Source: Flavobacterium swingsii (lineage in GTDB: Bacteria; Bacteroidota; Bacteroidia; Flavobacteriales; Flavobacteriaceae). From it: a stretch of 64,000 nucleotides of DNA. Each line of letters opens with the position of its first letter. The stretch's first letter is position 1. Location: contig NZ_FOJT01000003.1 in the NCBI RefSeq assembly GCF_900111965.1, forward strand, positions 1 through 64,000, given 5' to 3'. Made by a program: the position numbers and the translations under genes. Below are positions 52,330 to 61,412 of this stretch, one piece after another. The notes beneath the pieces are model-generated. The model was not told the DNA's origin and did no database searches. It saw only the letters and a program-made list of their open reading frames with translations.

Positions 52330-53430
52330 ATGACAGAAACCGAATTACATTATTTACTTGCACTGCAAAAAGTAGAAGGCGTTGGCGATATTATGGCCAA
52401 AAAATTACTGAATCATTGTGGTTCGGCGGAAGCTATTTTTACTACTAAAACTTCGCAATTGGCTACTATTGATGGCATCGGTAGGGTTTTACTAAATAAT
52501 TTAAAAAACAAAACTATTTTCGGTCAAGCCGAAAAAGAACTCAAATACATTCAAAATAACAATATTAATGTTTCTTATTTTAAAGACGATAATTATCCCG
52601 AAAGATTAAAACATTGTGTTGATGGTCCAGTTTTATTATTTACTGCGGGAAACATAAATCTCAAACAAAAGCGAATTATCAGTATCGTTGGCACACGTCA
52701 AATTACATCTTACGGAATCGATTTTTGTAAAAAACTCATTGCCGATTTAGCACCACTCGACCCAATAATCGTAAGTGGTTTTGCCTACGGAGTCGATATT
52801 GTAGCGCACCAAGCTGCATTAGAAAACAACTTGCAAACCATTGGCGTTCTTGCCCACGGATTAAATCAAATATATCCAAAAACGCATAAAAAATACATGA
52901 GTAAAGTCGAAGAAAACGGTGGCTTTATGACTGAGTTTTGGAGTAATTCTAGCCCAGAAAGAGAAAATTTTGTTAGAAGAAATCGTATCGTTGCAGGAAT
53001 TTCGGAAGCTACAATTGTTATAGAAAGTGCCGATTCTGGCGGTTCGCTCATCACAGCCAATTTAGCAAATGATTACAATCGCGACGTTTTTGCCGTTCCG
53101 GGAAGAATCTCAGATAAGTACAGTCAAGGTTGCAATAATTTGATAAAAACCCAAAGAGCCCATTTATTATCAAGTGCCGCCGATTTGGTTTATATTCTCA
53201 ACTGGGAATTGGAAAAGAAGGAAAAAACGATACAAAAACAATTATTTGTTTCGCTCGAGCCCGAAGAACAATTAATTTATGATTTTCTTCAAAACAATGG
53301 TAAAGAACTTATGGATACAATTGCTATTGAGTGTAATTTTCCTATTTTTAAATTATCTTCCTTGTTGTTAAATATGGAACTAAAAGGTGTCATGCGACCT
53401 TTACCTGGGAAATTGTTTGAGATTATATAA
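52330..53430 (+). CDS. dprA: DNA processing protein DprA
   Basis: 366 residues. N-terminal helix-hairpin-helix segment (about 1-65, LLALQKVEGVGDIMAKKLL), the Rossmann-like core with SIVGTRQITSYG, SGFAYGVDIVAHQAAL, SGGSLITANLAND and FAVPGRISDKYSQGCNNLI, and a C-terminal winged-helix region. It loads RecA on incoming single-stranded DNA in transformation. ATG at 52330 is preferred to GTG at 52318, since homologues begin MTE-x-ELH. Divergent from the HU-SPOR gene. Confidence 0.94.
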   Translation: MTETELHYLLALQKVEGVGDIMAKKLLNHCGSAEAIFTTKTSQLATIDGIGRVLLNNLKNKTIFGQAEKELKYIQNNNINVSYFKDDNYPERLKHCVDGPVLLFTAGNINLKQKRIISIVGTRQITSYGIDFCKKLIADLAPLDPIIVSGFAYGVDIVAHQAALENNLQTIGVLAHGLNQIYPKTHKKYMSKVEENGGFMTEFWSNSSPERENFVRRNRIVAGISEATIVIESADSGGSLITANLANDYNRDVFAVPGRISDKYSQGCNNLIKTQRAHLLSSAADLVYILNWELEKKEKTIQKQLFVSLEPEEQLIYDFLQNNGKELMDTIAIECNFPIFKLSSLLLNMELKGVMRPLPGKLFEII

Positions 53431-53486
53431 CAAAAAAACAAACTACTGATTTTCAATATTTTAAGTCAAATAAATTCATTATTCCG

Positions 53487-53494
53487 TAACTTTG
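53487..53494 (+). promoter_or_regulatory. -7 promoter element (TAACTTTG)
   Basis: TAnnTTTG match 36 nt before the ATG at 53530. No -33 TTG at normal spacing. Confidence 0.5.
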
Positions 53495-53529
53495 CAGTTC
53501 GCAATTTGTTTAACTTAAATTATTATATC

Positions 53530-53826
53530 ATGTTTATTGTAAGAGAAATATTTTATCTGCAATTTGGCCGATATAGAGAAGCCAAAGCATTGGTCGACGA
53601 AGCCGCAGGTCTTGGTTTGATGACACAACCAGCTGGAGGACGTGTTTTAACTGATTTTACAGGTGATGGGTATAGATTGATTTTTGAATCACCCTATAAA
53701 ACACTGGCCGATTTTGAAGCTGACTTAGCTAAAGAAATGAACGCAGCTGCTTGGAATGGTTGGTATGAAAAATTCAAACCTTATGTACTGCATTCACAAA
53801 GGGAAATTTTGAAACAGATAAACTAA
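53530..53826 (+). CDS. Small dimeric alpha/beta-barrel-like protein
   Basis: 98 residues from MFIVREIFYLQFGRYREAKAL. The beta-alpha pattern (a strand, a helix EAKALVDEAAGLG, then VLTDFTGDGYRLIFESPYKTLADFEADL, a helix and a final strand) resembles ferredoxin-like NIPSNAP/ABM proteins. No catalytic motif. The frame is open 24 nt further upstream, but that part overlaps the transcription start region. Single gene with its own promoter. Function unknown. Confidence 0.72.
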   Translation: MFIVREIFYLQFGRYREAKALVDEAAGLGLMTQPAGGRVLTDFTGDGYRLIFESPYKTLADFEADLAKEMNAAAWNGWYEKFKPYVLHSQREILKQIN

Positions 53827-53926
53827 CCTATCTTAAAAAGTACAAATACTTATATCAAAAACACAAGTATACTTAGTGTTACAGTCGTTAACATGCCATA
53901 AAATTTCATATTTTAAAATATAATAC

Positions 53927-53934
53927 TAAATTTG
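53927..53934 (+). promoter_or_regulatory. -7 promoter element of trhO (TAAATTTG)
   Basis: TAnnTTTG match 57 nt before the ATG at 53991. Confidence 0.5.
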
Positions 53935-53990
53935 CACCGAATTCTTCCATTTAGAGTTCATTACATATTTCTCACTTAAACGTTTATAGC

Positions 53991-55349
53991 ATGCAACTGT
54001 ATAACACCTTAAGCGCAGAAGAAAGAGCCGAGCTGATAGATCAAGCAGGCAAACAACGACTTACGTTGTCTTTCTATGCGTATGCCAAAATTGAAAATCC
54101 ACAACAATTTCGCGACGAATTATTTTTATCTTGGAATGCGCTCGATGCTCTTGGCCGAACGTATGTTGCCAAAGAAGGAATTAACGCTCAAATGAGTGTT
54201 CCTGCCGAGAACTTTGAAGCTTTTCGTGAAACATTAGAAGTCTATGATTTCATGAAAGACATTCGTTTGAATGTTGCTGTTGACCAAGATGATCATTCAT
54301 TCTTAAAGTTAACGGTAAAAGTCCGTGACAAAATTGTAGCCGATGGTTTGAATGATGAAACTTTCGATGTAACGAACATTGGGGTACATTTGAAAGCCAA
54401 GGAATTCAATCAAATTTTAGATAATCCAAATACGATTGTGGTCGATTTTAGAAATCACTACGAAAGTGAAATTGGTCATTTTAAAGGAGCGATTACGCCA
54501 GATGTGGAGACTTTTCGTGAATCGTTACCAATAATTAACGAGCAATTAAAAGACCACAAAGAAGACAAAAACTTAGTGATGTATTGCACAGGAGGAATCC
54601 GTTGCGAGAAAGCTTCGGCATATTTCAAACATCAAGGTTTTAAAAATGTGTTTCAATTAGAAGGCGGAATTATCAATTATGCCAAACAAATAAAGGAAGA
54701 AAACCTTGAAAGTAAATTCATCGGAAAAAACTTTGTTTTCGACCATCGTTTAGGCGAAAGAATTACCGATGATATCGTTTCTCAATGTCATCAGTGCGGA
54801 AAACCTTGTGATAATCACACGAATTGCGAAAACGAAGGTTGTCATTTGTTGTTTATTCAATGTGATGAGTGCAAATCGGTGATGGAAAATTGTTGCTCTG
54901 CCGAATGTCAGGAAATCATTCACATGTCATTGGTAGATCAAGTAAAATTACGTCGCGGAGTAAAAAATGGCAATATGATTTTCAGAAAAGGAAAATCGGA
55001 TAAATTATTGTTTAAACATTCGGGCGAATTAACTGATGTTGTTTTGGCAAAAGCAATAGAACCGAAAGACATTCGTCAGAAAATTAAAATCAAAAAAGTT
55101 CTTATTGGTAAAGCCGAACATTATTATGTGAAATCGGAAATTGGTTCCTTTTTAATAGAAAATCAAGAACTAAAAATTGGCGATAAAATTTTAATTTCTG
55201 GACCAACAACTGGTGACCAACAATTGGTTTTAGAAAAAATGTTTGTCAACGGAAAAGAAGATTCTGAAGCTAAAATAGGAGATAAAATAACATTTTCAAT
55301 TCCGTTTAGAGTGAGATTATCGGATAAATTATATAAAATAATAGAATAA
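53991..55349 (+). CDS. trhO: tRNA uridine-34 hydroxylase (rhodanese-type), with C-terminal extension
   Basis: 452 residues, about 100 more than the E. coli YceA enzyme. N-terminal acylphosphatase-like domain (about 1-110), rhodanese domain (about 128-225) with catalytic Cys199 in CTGGIRCEKASAY, then a Cys-rich zinc-like region (about 264-303: CHQCGKPCDNHTNCENEGC and further CxxC pairs). The extra C-terminal domain (about 340-452) has LLFKHSGELTDVV and ELKIGDKILISGPTTGDQQLV, like the barrel found at the end of U32 peptidases. It introduces the hydroxyl of 5-hydroxyuridine at the tRNA wobble base. Confidence 0.92.
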   Translation: MQLYNTLSAEERAELIDQAGKQRLTLSFYAYAKIENPQQFRDELFLSWNALDALGRTYVAKEGINAQMSVPAENFEAFRETLEVYDFMKDIRLNVAVDQDDHSFLKLTVKVRDKIVADGLNDETFDVTNIGVHLKAKEFNQILDNPNTIVVDFRNHYESEIGHFKGAITPDVETFRESLPIINEQLKDHKEDKNLVMYCTGGIRCEKASAYFKHQGFKNVFQLEGGIINYAKQIKEENLESKFIGKNFVFDHRLGERITDDIVSQCHQCGKPCDNHTNCENEGCHLLFIQCDECKSVMENCCSAECQEIIHMSLVDQVKLRRGVKNGNMIFRKGKSDKLLFKHSGELTDVVLAKAIEPKDIRQKIKIKKVLIGKAEHYYVKSEIGSFLIENQELKIGDKILISGPTTGDQQLVLEKMFVNGKEDSEAKIGDKITFSIPFRVRLSDKLYKIIE

Positions 55350-55373
55350 AAAATTTCAAAAAAGCATCAAAAG

Positions 55374-55410
55374 AAAACCTATTAAACATTTAGTTTTAAT
55401 AGGTTTTTTG
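55374..55410 (+). terminator. Intrinsic terminator of trhO
   Basis: 13-bp stem AAAACCTATTAAA / TTTAATAGGTTTT (55374-55386 / 55395-55407), loop 8 nt, followed by TTG and TTTT. Confidence 0.85.
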
Positions 55411-55446
55411 TTTTATAAAATTTTAACCATTTCTCGCTTTTAACCG

Positions 55447-55478
55447 TTGTAACTTAAACTAAAAAAATACTATCTTTA
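55447..55478 (+). promoter_or_regulatory. Promoter of ricT-gldH-PBP1A
   Basis: TTG at 55447-55449 and TATCTTTA at 55471-55478, spacing 21 nt, 56 nt before the ATG at 55534. One mismatch in the last base of the -7 element. Confidence 0.5.
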
Positions 55479-55533
55479 CAAATTAAACGTTTACTAAAAG
55501 TAGTTCCGAAAAGGAGCGATCAATATATAAATT

Positions 55534-56835
55534 ATGGCATGTACAAGTTGTTCAACTTCCGATGGTGGCGCACCAAAGGGGTGTAAAAATAATGGGACTT
55601 GCGGCACCGATAGCTGCAACAAATTAACTGTTTTCGATTGGCTTTCTAACATGACTTTACCAGGAGGACAAGCTCCTTTTGATTGTGTGGAAGTTCGTTT
55701 CAAAAACGGAAGAAAAGAATTTTACCGTAACGCAGAAAAACTAACATTAAGTATTGGCGATATTGTGGCTACCGAAGCTTCTCCAGGACATGATGTGGGA
55801 ATTGTAACTTTAACAGGAGAATTAGTTAAAGTGCAAATGAAGAAAAAAGCAGTAAATCACGAAGGTGAAGTTGCTAAAATATACCGAAAAGCATCTCAAA
55901 AAGATATCGATATTTGGAGCACAGCTCGTGATAAAGAAGAACCTATGAAGGTTCGTGCTCGTGAAATTGCAATAGGATTAAAACTTCAAATGAAAATTTC
56001 TGATATCGAATTTCAAGGAGACGGATCTAAAGCTACATTTTATTACACCGCGGAAGACAGAGTCGATTTCAGACAATTAATCCGTGATTTTGCTAGTGCT
56101 TTTAGTACAAGAGTCGAAATGAAACAAGTTGGTTTTCGTCAAGAAGCTGCTCGTTTGGGAGGAATTGGATCTTGTGGTCGTGAGTTGTGTTGTTCTACTT
56201 GGTTAACCGATTTTAGAAGTGTAAACACATCGGCAGCACGTTACCAACAATTGTCATTGAATCCTCAAAAATTAGCGGGACAATGCGGAAAATTGAAGTG
56301 TTGTTTGAACTATGAGTTAGACACTTATATGGACGCTCTGAAAGATATTCCAGACATGGAAACCAAACTTTCTACCGAAAAAGGCGATGCAATTTGTCAA
56401 AAAATAGATATTTTTAAAGGGTTAATGTGGTTTGCCTATATAGGAAATTTTGCGCAATGGCATATTCTTAAAGTAGCACAGGTTAAAGAAATCATGGCGC
56501 AAAACAAAGAAAAAATAAAAGTTTCTGCTTTGGAAGATTTTGCTGTCGAAATTGAAAAACCAGCAGTCGAGAAAACTTTCCAAAATGCGATGGGACAAGA
56601 CAGTTTAACACGTTTTGACCAACCTAAAAAGAGCAATAATAACAAGAAATCAAATAAAAATCGCCGTCCAGAAGTTGCAGGAAAAGATAAAAATCCAAAT
56701 GCAGGACCAAAGATAATTCAAAAAATTACTCCAAATTCAAATCAAAATAATCCGAATCAGAGTAATCCAACCCAAAATAAACCAAACCCAAACGGACCAA
56801 AAATTAGAAATGAAAAGAAAGATTCTAACAAATAG
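55534..56835 (+). CDS. ricT: PSP1-domain protein RicT
   Basis: 433 residues. A Cys-rich N-terminus (Cys3, 6, 17, 23, 28) precedes the PSP1 domain (about 40-285) with VRFKNGRKEFYRNAEKL, GSCGRELCCSTWLTDF and GQCGKLKCCLNYELDTY, the conserved cysteine set of RicT-type iron-sulfur proteins. The C-terminal 70 residues are a disordered Asn/Pro/Lys-rich tail. In Bacillus RicT joins RicA and RicF in an Fe-S complex affecting RNA processing; partners are not evident here. Overlaps gldH by 26 nt. Confidence 0.88.
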   Translation: MACTSCSTSDGGAPKGCKNNGTCGTDSCNKLTVFDWLSNMTLPGGQAPFDCVEVRFKNGRKEFYRNAEKLTLSIGDIVATEASPGHDVGIVTLTGELVKVQMKKKAVNHEGEVAKIYRKASQKDIDIWSTARDKEEPMKVRAREIAIGLKLQMKISDIEFQGDGSKATFYYTAEDRVDFRQLIRDFASAFSTRVEMKQVGFRQEAARLGGIGSCGRELCCSTWLTDFRSVNTSAARYQQLSLNPQKLAGQCGKLKCCLNYELDTYMDALKDIPDMETKLSTEKGDAICQKIDIFKGLMWFAYIGNFAQWHILKVAQVKEIMAQNKEKIKVSALEDFAVEIEKPAVEKTFQNAMGQDSLTRFDQPKKSNNNKKSNKNRRPEVAGKDKNPNAGPKIIQKITPNSNQNNPNQSNPTQNKPNPNGPKIRNEKKDSNK

Positions 56836-57322
56836 TTTTTTATTGTTTTTTGTTGCTTTTGGATTTATTTCGTGCGACAAATCTCAGGTTTTCGATGAGT
56901 ATCATACTTTTGAAGATGGTTGGAAAAAAAACAGTGTCATCAATTTTACTTTCGACCAAGAGGTTTCAAAAAAACCGTATAATTTATTCATAAACGTTCG
57001 TGATAACGATGATTATGAGTTTAGTAATTTGTTCTTGATTGTAAAATTAGAACATCCTGATGGTTTAATAAAAGTAGATACTTTAGAATATCAAATGGCT
57101 TATCCAGACGGAAATATGCAAGGAGAATTGCTAGGAAATGGATTTTCCGATATAAAAGAAAGCAAATTGTGGTATAAGGAAAACATGGTGTTTACTAAAA
57201 AAGGGAAATATAAACTCTCTATACAACAAGCCGTACGACAAACAGGAAAAATACAAGGAGTTGAAAAGTTAGACGGAATTACCGAAATAGGTTTTAGAAT
57301 CGAATCGTTAGAAAAACAATAA
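56810..57322 (+). CDS. gldH: Gliding motility lipoprotein GldH
   Basis: 170 residues. Lipobox GFISC with Cys22, followed by KSQVFDEYHTFEDGWKKNSVINFTF and a beta-rich domain, matching GldH. This outer-membrane-associated lipoprotein is needed for flavobacterial gliding. It starts inside the ricT tail (26-nt overlap) and is 3 nt before the PBP1A gene, so motility, RNA-processing and wall genes share a transcript. Confidence 0.88.
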   Translation: MKRKILTNSFLLFFVAFGFISCDKSQVFDEYHTFEDGWKKNSVINFTFDQEVSKKPYNLFINVRDNDDYEFSNLFLIVKLEHPDGLIKVDTLEYQMAYPDGNMQGELLGNGFSDIKESKLWYKENMVFTKKGKYKLSIQQAVRQTGKIQGVEKLDGITEIGFRIESLEKQ

Positions 57323-57325
57323 AAA

Positions 57326-59653
57326 ATGGCACAAAAACTGAATACTCGCAAACCAGATTATTCACAATATGTGAAAAAGTTTTGGAAATATTTCTTCATC
57401 GCTTTTGGCGGAATATTATTGTTTTTTCTATTAGCCTCTTGGGGGATTTTTGGTTCAATGCCTTCATTTTCTGAGTTAGAAAACCCAGAATCTAATCTCG
57501 CTACCGAAATAATTTCTGCCGATGGTGTAACTCTAGGTAAGTTTTACAACGAAAACAGAACCCCAATAAAATACAAAGATTTACCCAAACATTTGGTCGA
57601 TGCATTAATATCTACCGAAGACGAACGTTTTAGAGAACATTCAGGAATTGACGGAAGACGAACTTTAAGCGCCACTTTAAGCTTAGGAAGACGAGGCGGA
57701 GCCAGTACATTAACACAACAATTAGCCAAATTACTTTTTCACGGAGAAGGATCTAAATTTTTACCTTTCAGAATCATTCAAAAAGTAAAAGAATGGATTA
57801 TTGCTATTCGTTTAGAACGTCAATATACAAAAGACGAAATTATCGCCATGTATCTTAACAAAGCCGATTTTATTAATACAGCAGTAGGAATTCGTTCGGC
57901 ATCAAAAGTATATTTTGCCAAAGAACCAAAAGAACTAACAGTCGATGAAGCTGCCATGTTGGTAGGAATGCTAAAAAATCCATCATTATTTAATCCTTTG
58001 CGAAGAGAAGAAAAAGTAAGAGAACGCAGAAATGTGGTTTTAAAACAAATGGAAAAAAATGGTTGTTTGTCAACTTCAGCCAAAGAAAATTTTCAAAAAA
58101 AACCTATTCTACTTACCTTCTCACCAGAAAAGTATAACGAAGGTTCAGCCACTTATTTCCGTGAATACCTTCGCGAATACATGAAAAATTGGGCAAAAGA
58201 AAACAAAAAAGAAGATGGTTCCGATTATAATATTTATTCCGATGGTCTAAAAATATATACCACCATCGATTCTAGAATGCAATTATATGCAGAAGAAGCG
58301 GTAAAAGAACACTTAAAAAATCTGCAAGAAGAATTTTTCTTAGAAGCCAAACAAAACAAAACAGCGCCGTTTATTAGAATTACACAACCCGAAATAGACA
58401 AGCTGATGATGCGTTCTATGAAAAACACAGAACGTTGGCGAATAATGTCGGAAGAAGGAAAAGAAGAAGATGAAATCATAAAATCATTTAGCGTCAAAAC
58501 TAAAATGACCGTCTTTACTTGGGACGGAGACAAAGATGTCGAAATGACTCCTACAGATTCTATCCGATATTATAAACATTTCTTGCAACCAGGAGTCATG
58601 TCTATGGAGCCACAAACAGGACAAGTAAAAGTATGGGTTGGTGGTATCGATTACAGATATTTCCAATACGATCATGTAGGTTTGGGAGCACGTCAAGTAG
58701 GATCTACATTCAAACCATTTGTATATGCAACTGCGATTGAACAATTAGGAATGTCACCTTGTGATACCATTATTGATGGTGCATTTAAAATATACAAAGG
58801 AAAACATAACGTAACCGAGGACTGGGAGCCAAGAAATTCTGACGGAAAATACCGAGGCATGGTAACGCTCAAAAAAGCGTTAGCAAACTCTATCAATACT
58901 GTTTCGGCAAAACTAATAGACAAAACAGGACCAGATGCTGTAATTGCCTTAGTAAGAAAATTAGGAGTAAATTCCGAAATTCCGTCACAACCATCTATCG
59001 CATTGGGAGCTGTAGATATCACTGTCAAAGATATGGTCGCAGCATATAGCACATTTGCCAACCAAGGAATATACATGAAACCACAAGTAATTTCGAAAAT
59101 AGAAGATAAAAACGGAAACGTAATTTATGAACCAAAAATGGAATCTAAAGACGTATTAAGCAAAGATATAGCTTATGCCGTAATCAAATTATTAGAAGGA
59201 GTGACCGAGTCTGGTTCGGGAGCCAGACTAAGAGGAACAGGCTCTGGGGGTTATGCTTACAAGCGAGTAACAGGATATCCGTACGGATTTACAAATCCAA
59301 TTGCAGGAAAAACAGGAACCACACAAAACCAGTCCGACGGTTGGTTTATGGGAATGGTTCCCAATCTTGTAACAGGCGTTTGGGTAGGAAACGAAGACCG
59401 TTCGGCACATTTCCGAACCATTGCAAACGGGCAAGGTGCTACCATGGCATTGCCAATCTGGGCATTATTTATGAAAAAATGTTATGCCGACCCTGATTTA
59501 CACGTATCCAAAGAAAAATTTGAACGCCCAAAAAACCTAACAATAAGTGTCGATTGTGTTACGGAAAGAAGAGTAATCCGAGACACGGTAGCAAGAGATT
59601 CAACAGCCGTAAAACCAGAAGAAGAACAAAATACCGATGAATTTGGTATTTAA
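57326..59653 (+). CDS. Penicillin-binding protein 1A, bifunctional
   Basis: 775 residues. Cytoplasmic tail, membrane helix at about 22-42, GT51 glycosyltransferase domain with EDERFREHSGIDGRR (catalytic Glu near 93), GGASTLTQQLAK and AMYLNKADF, then the transpeptidase domain with SxxK at Ser460-Lys463 (GSTFKPF), SIN at 522-524 and KTG at 662-664. It polymerises and cross-links peptidoglycan. Length is normal. Followed by interspersed repeat copy 2. Confidence 0.95.
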   Translation: MAQKLNTRKPDYSQYVKKFWKYFFIAFGGILLFFLLASWGIFGSMPSFSELENPESNLATEIISADGVTLGKFYNENRTPIKYKDLPKHLVDALISTEDERFREHSGIDGRRTLSATLSLGRRGGASTLTQQLAKLLFHGEGSKFLPFRIIQKVKEWIIAIRLERQYTKDEIIAMYLNKADFINTAVGIRSASKVYFAKEPKELTVDEAAMLVGMLKNPSLFNPLRREEKVRERRNVVLKQMEKNGCLSTSAKENFQKKPILLTFSPEKYNEGSATYFREYLREYMKNWAKENKKEDGSDYNIYSDGLKIYTTIDSRMQLYAEEAVKEHLKNLQEEFFLEAKQNKTAPFIRITQPEIDKLMMRSMKNTERWRIMSEEGKEEDEIIKSFSVKTKMTVFTWDGDKDVEMTPTDSIRYYKHFLQPGVMSMEPQTGQVKVWVGGIDYRYFQYDHVGLGARQVGSTFKPFVYATAIEQLGMSPCDTIIDGAFKIYKGKHNVTEDWEPRNSDGKYRGMVTLKKALANSINTVSAKLIDKTGPDAVIALVRKLGVNSEIPSQPSIALGAVDITVKDMVAAYSTFANQGIYMKPQVISKIEDKNGNVIYEPKMESKDVLSKDIAYAVIKLLEGVTESGSGARLRGTGSGGYAYKRVTGYPYGFTNPIAGKTGTTQNQSDGWFMGMVPNLVTGVWVGNEDRSAHFRTIANGQGATMALPIWALFMKKCYADPDLHVSKEKFERPKNLTISVDCVTERRVIRDTVARDSTAVKPEEEQNTDEFGI

Positions 59654-59658
59654 TTTGG

Positions 59659-59741
59659 GAGCTATTTCCTGCTATCATTCCAAATCTTTTCTTTTTTAAA
59701 GAAAAAAAGAAAAGGATTTTCCCTCCTATCAGGGCTATAGC
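59659..59741. repeat. Interspersed repeat, copy 2
   Basis: About 83 nt, aligned over its length with the copy at 45035-45120: GCTATTTCCTGCT start, stem TCTTTTCTTT/AAAGAAAAGGA, end TCAGGGCTATAGC. It begins 6 nt after the PBP1A stop. Confidence 0.8.
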
Positions 59742-59786
59742 AAAAAGGTAAAAACAAGCATTAAAATAAAATGTAAGTCAATAAAA

Positions 59787-60485
59787 ATGATAAACAAAAA
59801 AGTAAACAACGTACAAGAAGCATTACAAGACATACAAAACGGACAAACCATCATGTTAGGAGGTTTTGGACTTTGTGGAATCCCAGAAAACAGCATTGCC
59901 GAACTAGTAAAAAAAGACGTAAAAGAATTAACTTGTATTTCCAACAATGCAGGAGTCGATGGTTTCGGACTGGGTTTGCTTTTAGAAAAACACCAAATCA
60001 AAAAAATGATTTCCTCTTATGTAGGTGAAAATGCCGAATTCGAACGTCAAATGTTATCAGGAGAACTCGATGTAGAACTCACACCACAAGGAACACTAGC
60101 AGAAAAATGCCGATCTGCACAAGCAGGAATTCCAGCATTTTTTACTCCAGCAGGTTTTGGGACCGAAGTTGCTGAAGGAAAAGAATCAAGAGAATTTAAT
60201 GGCAAAATGCATATTATGGAACTGGCTTATAAAGCCGATTTCTCTATCGTAAAAGCTTGGAAAGGCGACACGGCTGGAAACCTAATCTTCAAAGGAACGG
60301 CAAGAAATTTTAATTCCTGTATGGCTGGTGCAGCAAAAATAACCATTGCCGAAGTCGAAGAATTGGTCGAAGCAGGAACATTAGATCCAAACCAGATTCA
60401 TATTCCAGGAATTATGGTTAATCGTATTTTCCAAGGAGAAAAATTTGAAAAAAGAATAGAACAACGCACTGTTAGAACAAGATAA
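59787..60485 (+). CDS. scoA: 3-oxoacid CoA-transferase subunit A
   Basis: 232 residues, family I CoA transferase alpha subunit. [16 protein letters not shown] near the N-terminus and [22 protein letters not shown] are typical. With ScoB it moves CoA between succinyl-CoA and acetoacetate or similar acids in ketone-body or branched-chain catabolism. 2 nt from scoB. Confidence 0.93.
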   Translation: MINKKVNNVQEALQDIQNGQTIMLGGFGLCGIPENSIAELVKKDVKELTCISNNAGVDGFGLGLLLEKHQIKKMISSYVGENAEFERQMLSGELDVELTPQGTLAEKCRSAQAGIPAFFTPAGFGTEVAEGKESREFNGKMHIMELAYKADFSIVKAWKGDTAGNLIFKGTARNFNSCMAGAAKITIAEVEELVEAGTLDPNQIHIPGIMVNRIFQGEKFEKRIEQRTVRTR

Positions 60486-60487
60486 TT

Positions 60488-61144
60488 ATGGCTTTAGATA
60501 AAAATCAAATTGCAAAACGCATTGCGCAAGAAGTACAAAACAATTATTTTGTAAACTTAGGAATAGGAATTCCAACTTTAGTGGCTAATTATGTTCGTGA
60601 AGATATTTCGGTCGAGTTTCAAAGTGAAAACGGAGTGCTGGGAATGGGACCTTTCCCTTTTGAAGGAGAAGAAGATGCCGATATTATCAATGCAGGAAAA
60701 CAAACTATTACTACATTGCCAGGAGCAAGTTTTTTCGATTCTGCTTTTAGTTTCGGAATGATTCGTGCGCAAAAAGTAGATTTAACCATTCTTGGAGCAA
60801 TGGAAGTTTCTGAAAATGGAGATATTGCCAACTGGAAAATTCCAGGAAAAATGGTAAAAGGAATGGGAGGCGCAATGGATTTAGTTGCTTCTGCCGAAAA
60901 CATCATCGTTGCTATGATGCACGTAAACAAAGCGGGTGAGAGTAAGATTCTAAAAAAATGTACATTACCACTTACAGGAGTTGGTTGTGTAAAAAAAGTA
61001 GTTACTGAATTGGCTGTTTTAGAAATCACACCAAAAGGATTTAAACTTTTAGAACGTGCTCCAGGAGTTTCTGTAGATGACATTATAAAAGCCACCGAAG
61101 CCGAATTAATTATAGAAGGAGAAATTCCTGAAATGGCGATATAA
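60488..61144 (+). CDS. scoB: 3-oxoacid CoA-transferase subunit B
   Basis: 218 residues, family I beta subunit. Catalytic Glu47 in QSENGVLGMGP, preceded by NLGIGIPTLVANY; GGAMDLV and LTGVGCVKKVVTELAV follow. It forms the glutamyl-CoA intermediate. Follows scoA by 2 nt and ends at the terminator at 61171-61200. Substrate (acetoacetate, oxoadipate) cannot be fixed from sequence. Confidence 0.94.
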   Translation: MALDKNQIAKRIAQEVQNNYFVNLGIGIPTLVANYVREDISVEFQSENGVLGMGPFPFEGEEDADIINAGKQTITTLPGASFFDSAFSFGMIRAQKVDLTILGAMEVSENGDIANWKIPGKMVKGMGGAMDLVASAENIIVAMMHVNKAGESKILKKCTLPLTGVGCVKKVVTELAVLEITPKGFKLLERAPGVSVDDIIKATEAELIIEGEIPEMAI

Positions 61145-61170
61145 ATAAACAATTACTTGTTAATTTTTAC

Positions 61171-61203
61171 AAATAGCAACTCTGAAAAGAGTTGCTATTT
61201 TAT
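61171..61203 (+). terminator. Intrinsic terminator of scoAB
   Basis: 13-bp perfect stem AAATAGCAACTCT / AGAGTTGCTATTT with GAAA tetraloop (61184-61187), followed by TATTTT. Confidence 0.88.
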
Positions 61204-61304
61204 TTTAAAGAGCTTATTTTGAGTATTTTAAGATTTTAAGTATTTTATCGATTATATTTGTACTTTGTCGATTTTAATAAGAAAAATACAAAATAAATTA
61301 AAAA

Positions 61305-61338
61305 TTGTTAAGTAATCAATAATTATTTGTTAATTTCG
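61305..61338 (+). promoter_or_regulatory. Possible promoter of the M4 protease gene
   Basis: TTG at 61305-61307 and TAATTTCG at 61331-61338, spacing 23 nt, one mismatch. An alternative -7, TATATTTG, is at 61253-61260. A leader hairpin AAAGCAG/CTGCTTT lies at 61355-61378. The remainder of 61204-61412 is AT-rich with no ORF. Confidence 0.4.
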
Positions 61339-61412
61339 CCGAGCATTTTAACAAAAAGCAGCCTAAACCAACTGCTTTAAAATGTTATTTAACCAACCAA
61401 AAACAAATAAAT

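Noticed and set aside
58693..59076. Antisense frame of 127 codons within PBP1A
   Set aside because: It covers the transpeptidase SxxK-SxN region of a complete PBP1A and has no independent start signal or domain.
60619..61152. 177-codon antisense frame opposite scoB
   Set aside because: scoB carries all CoA-transferase motifs; the opposite frame is a shadow of a codon-biased gene.
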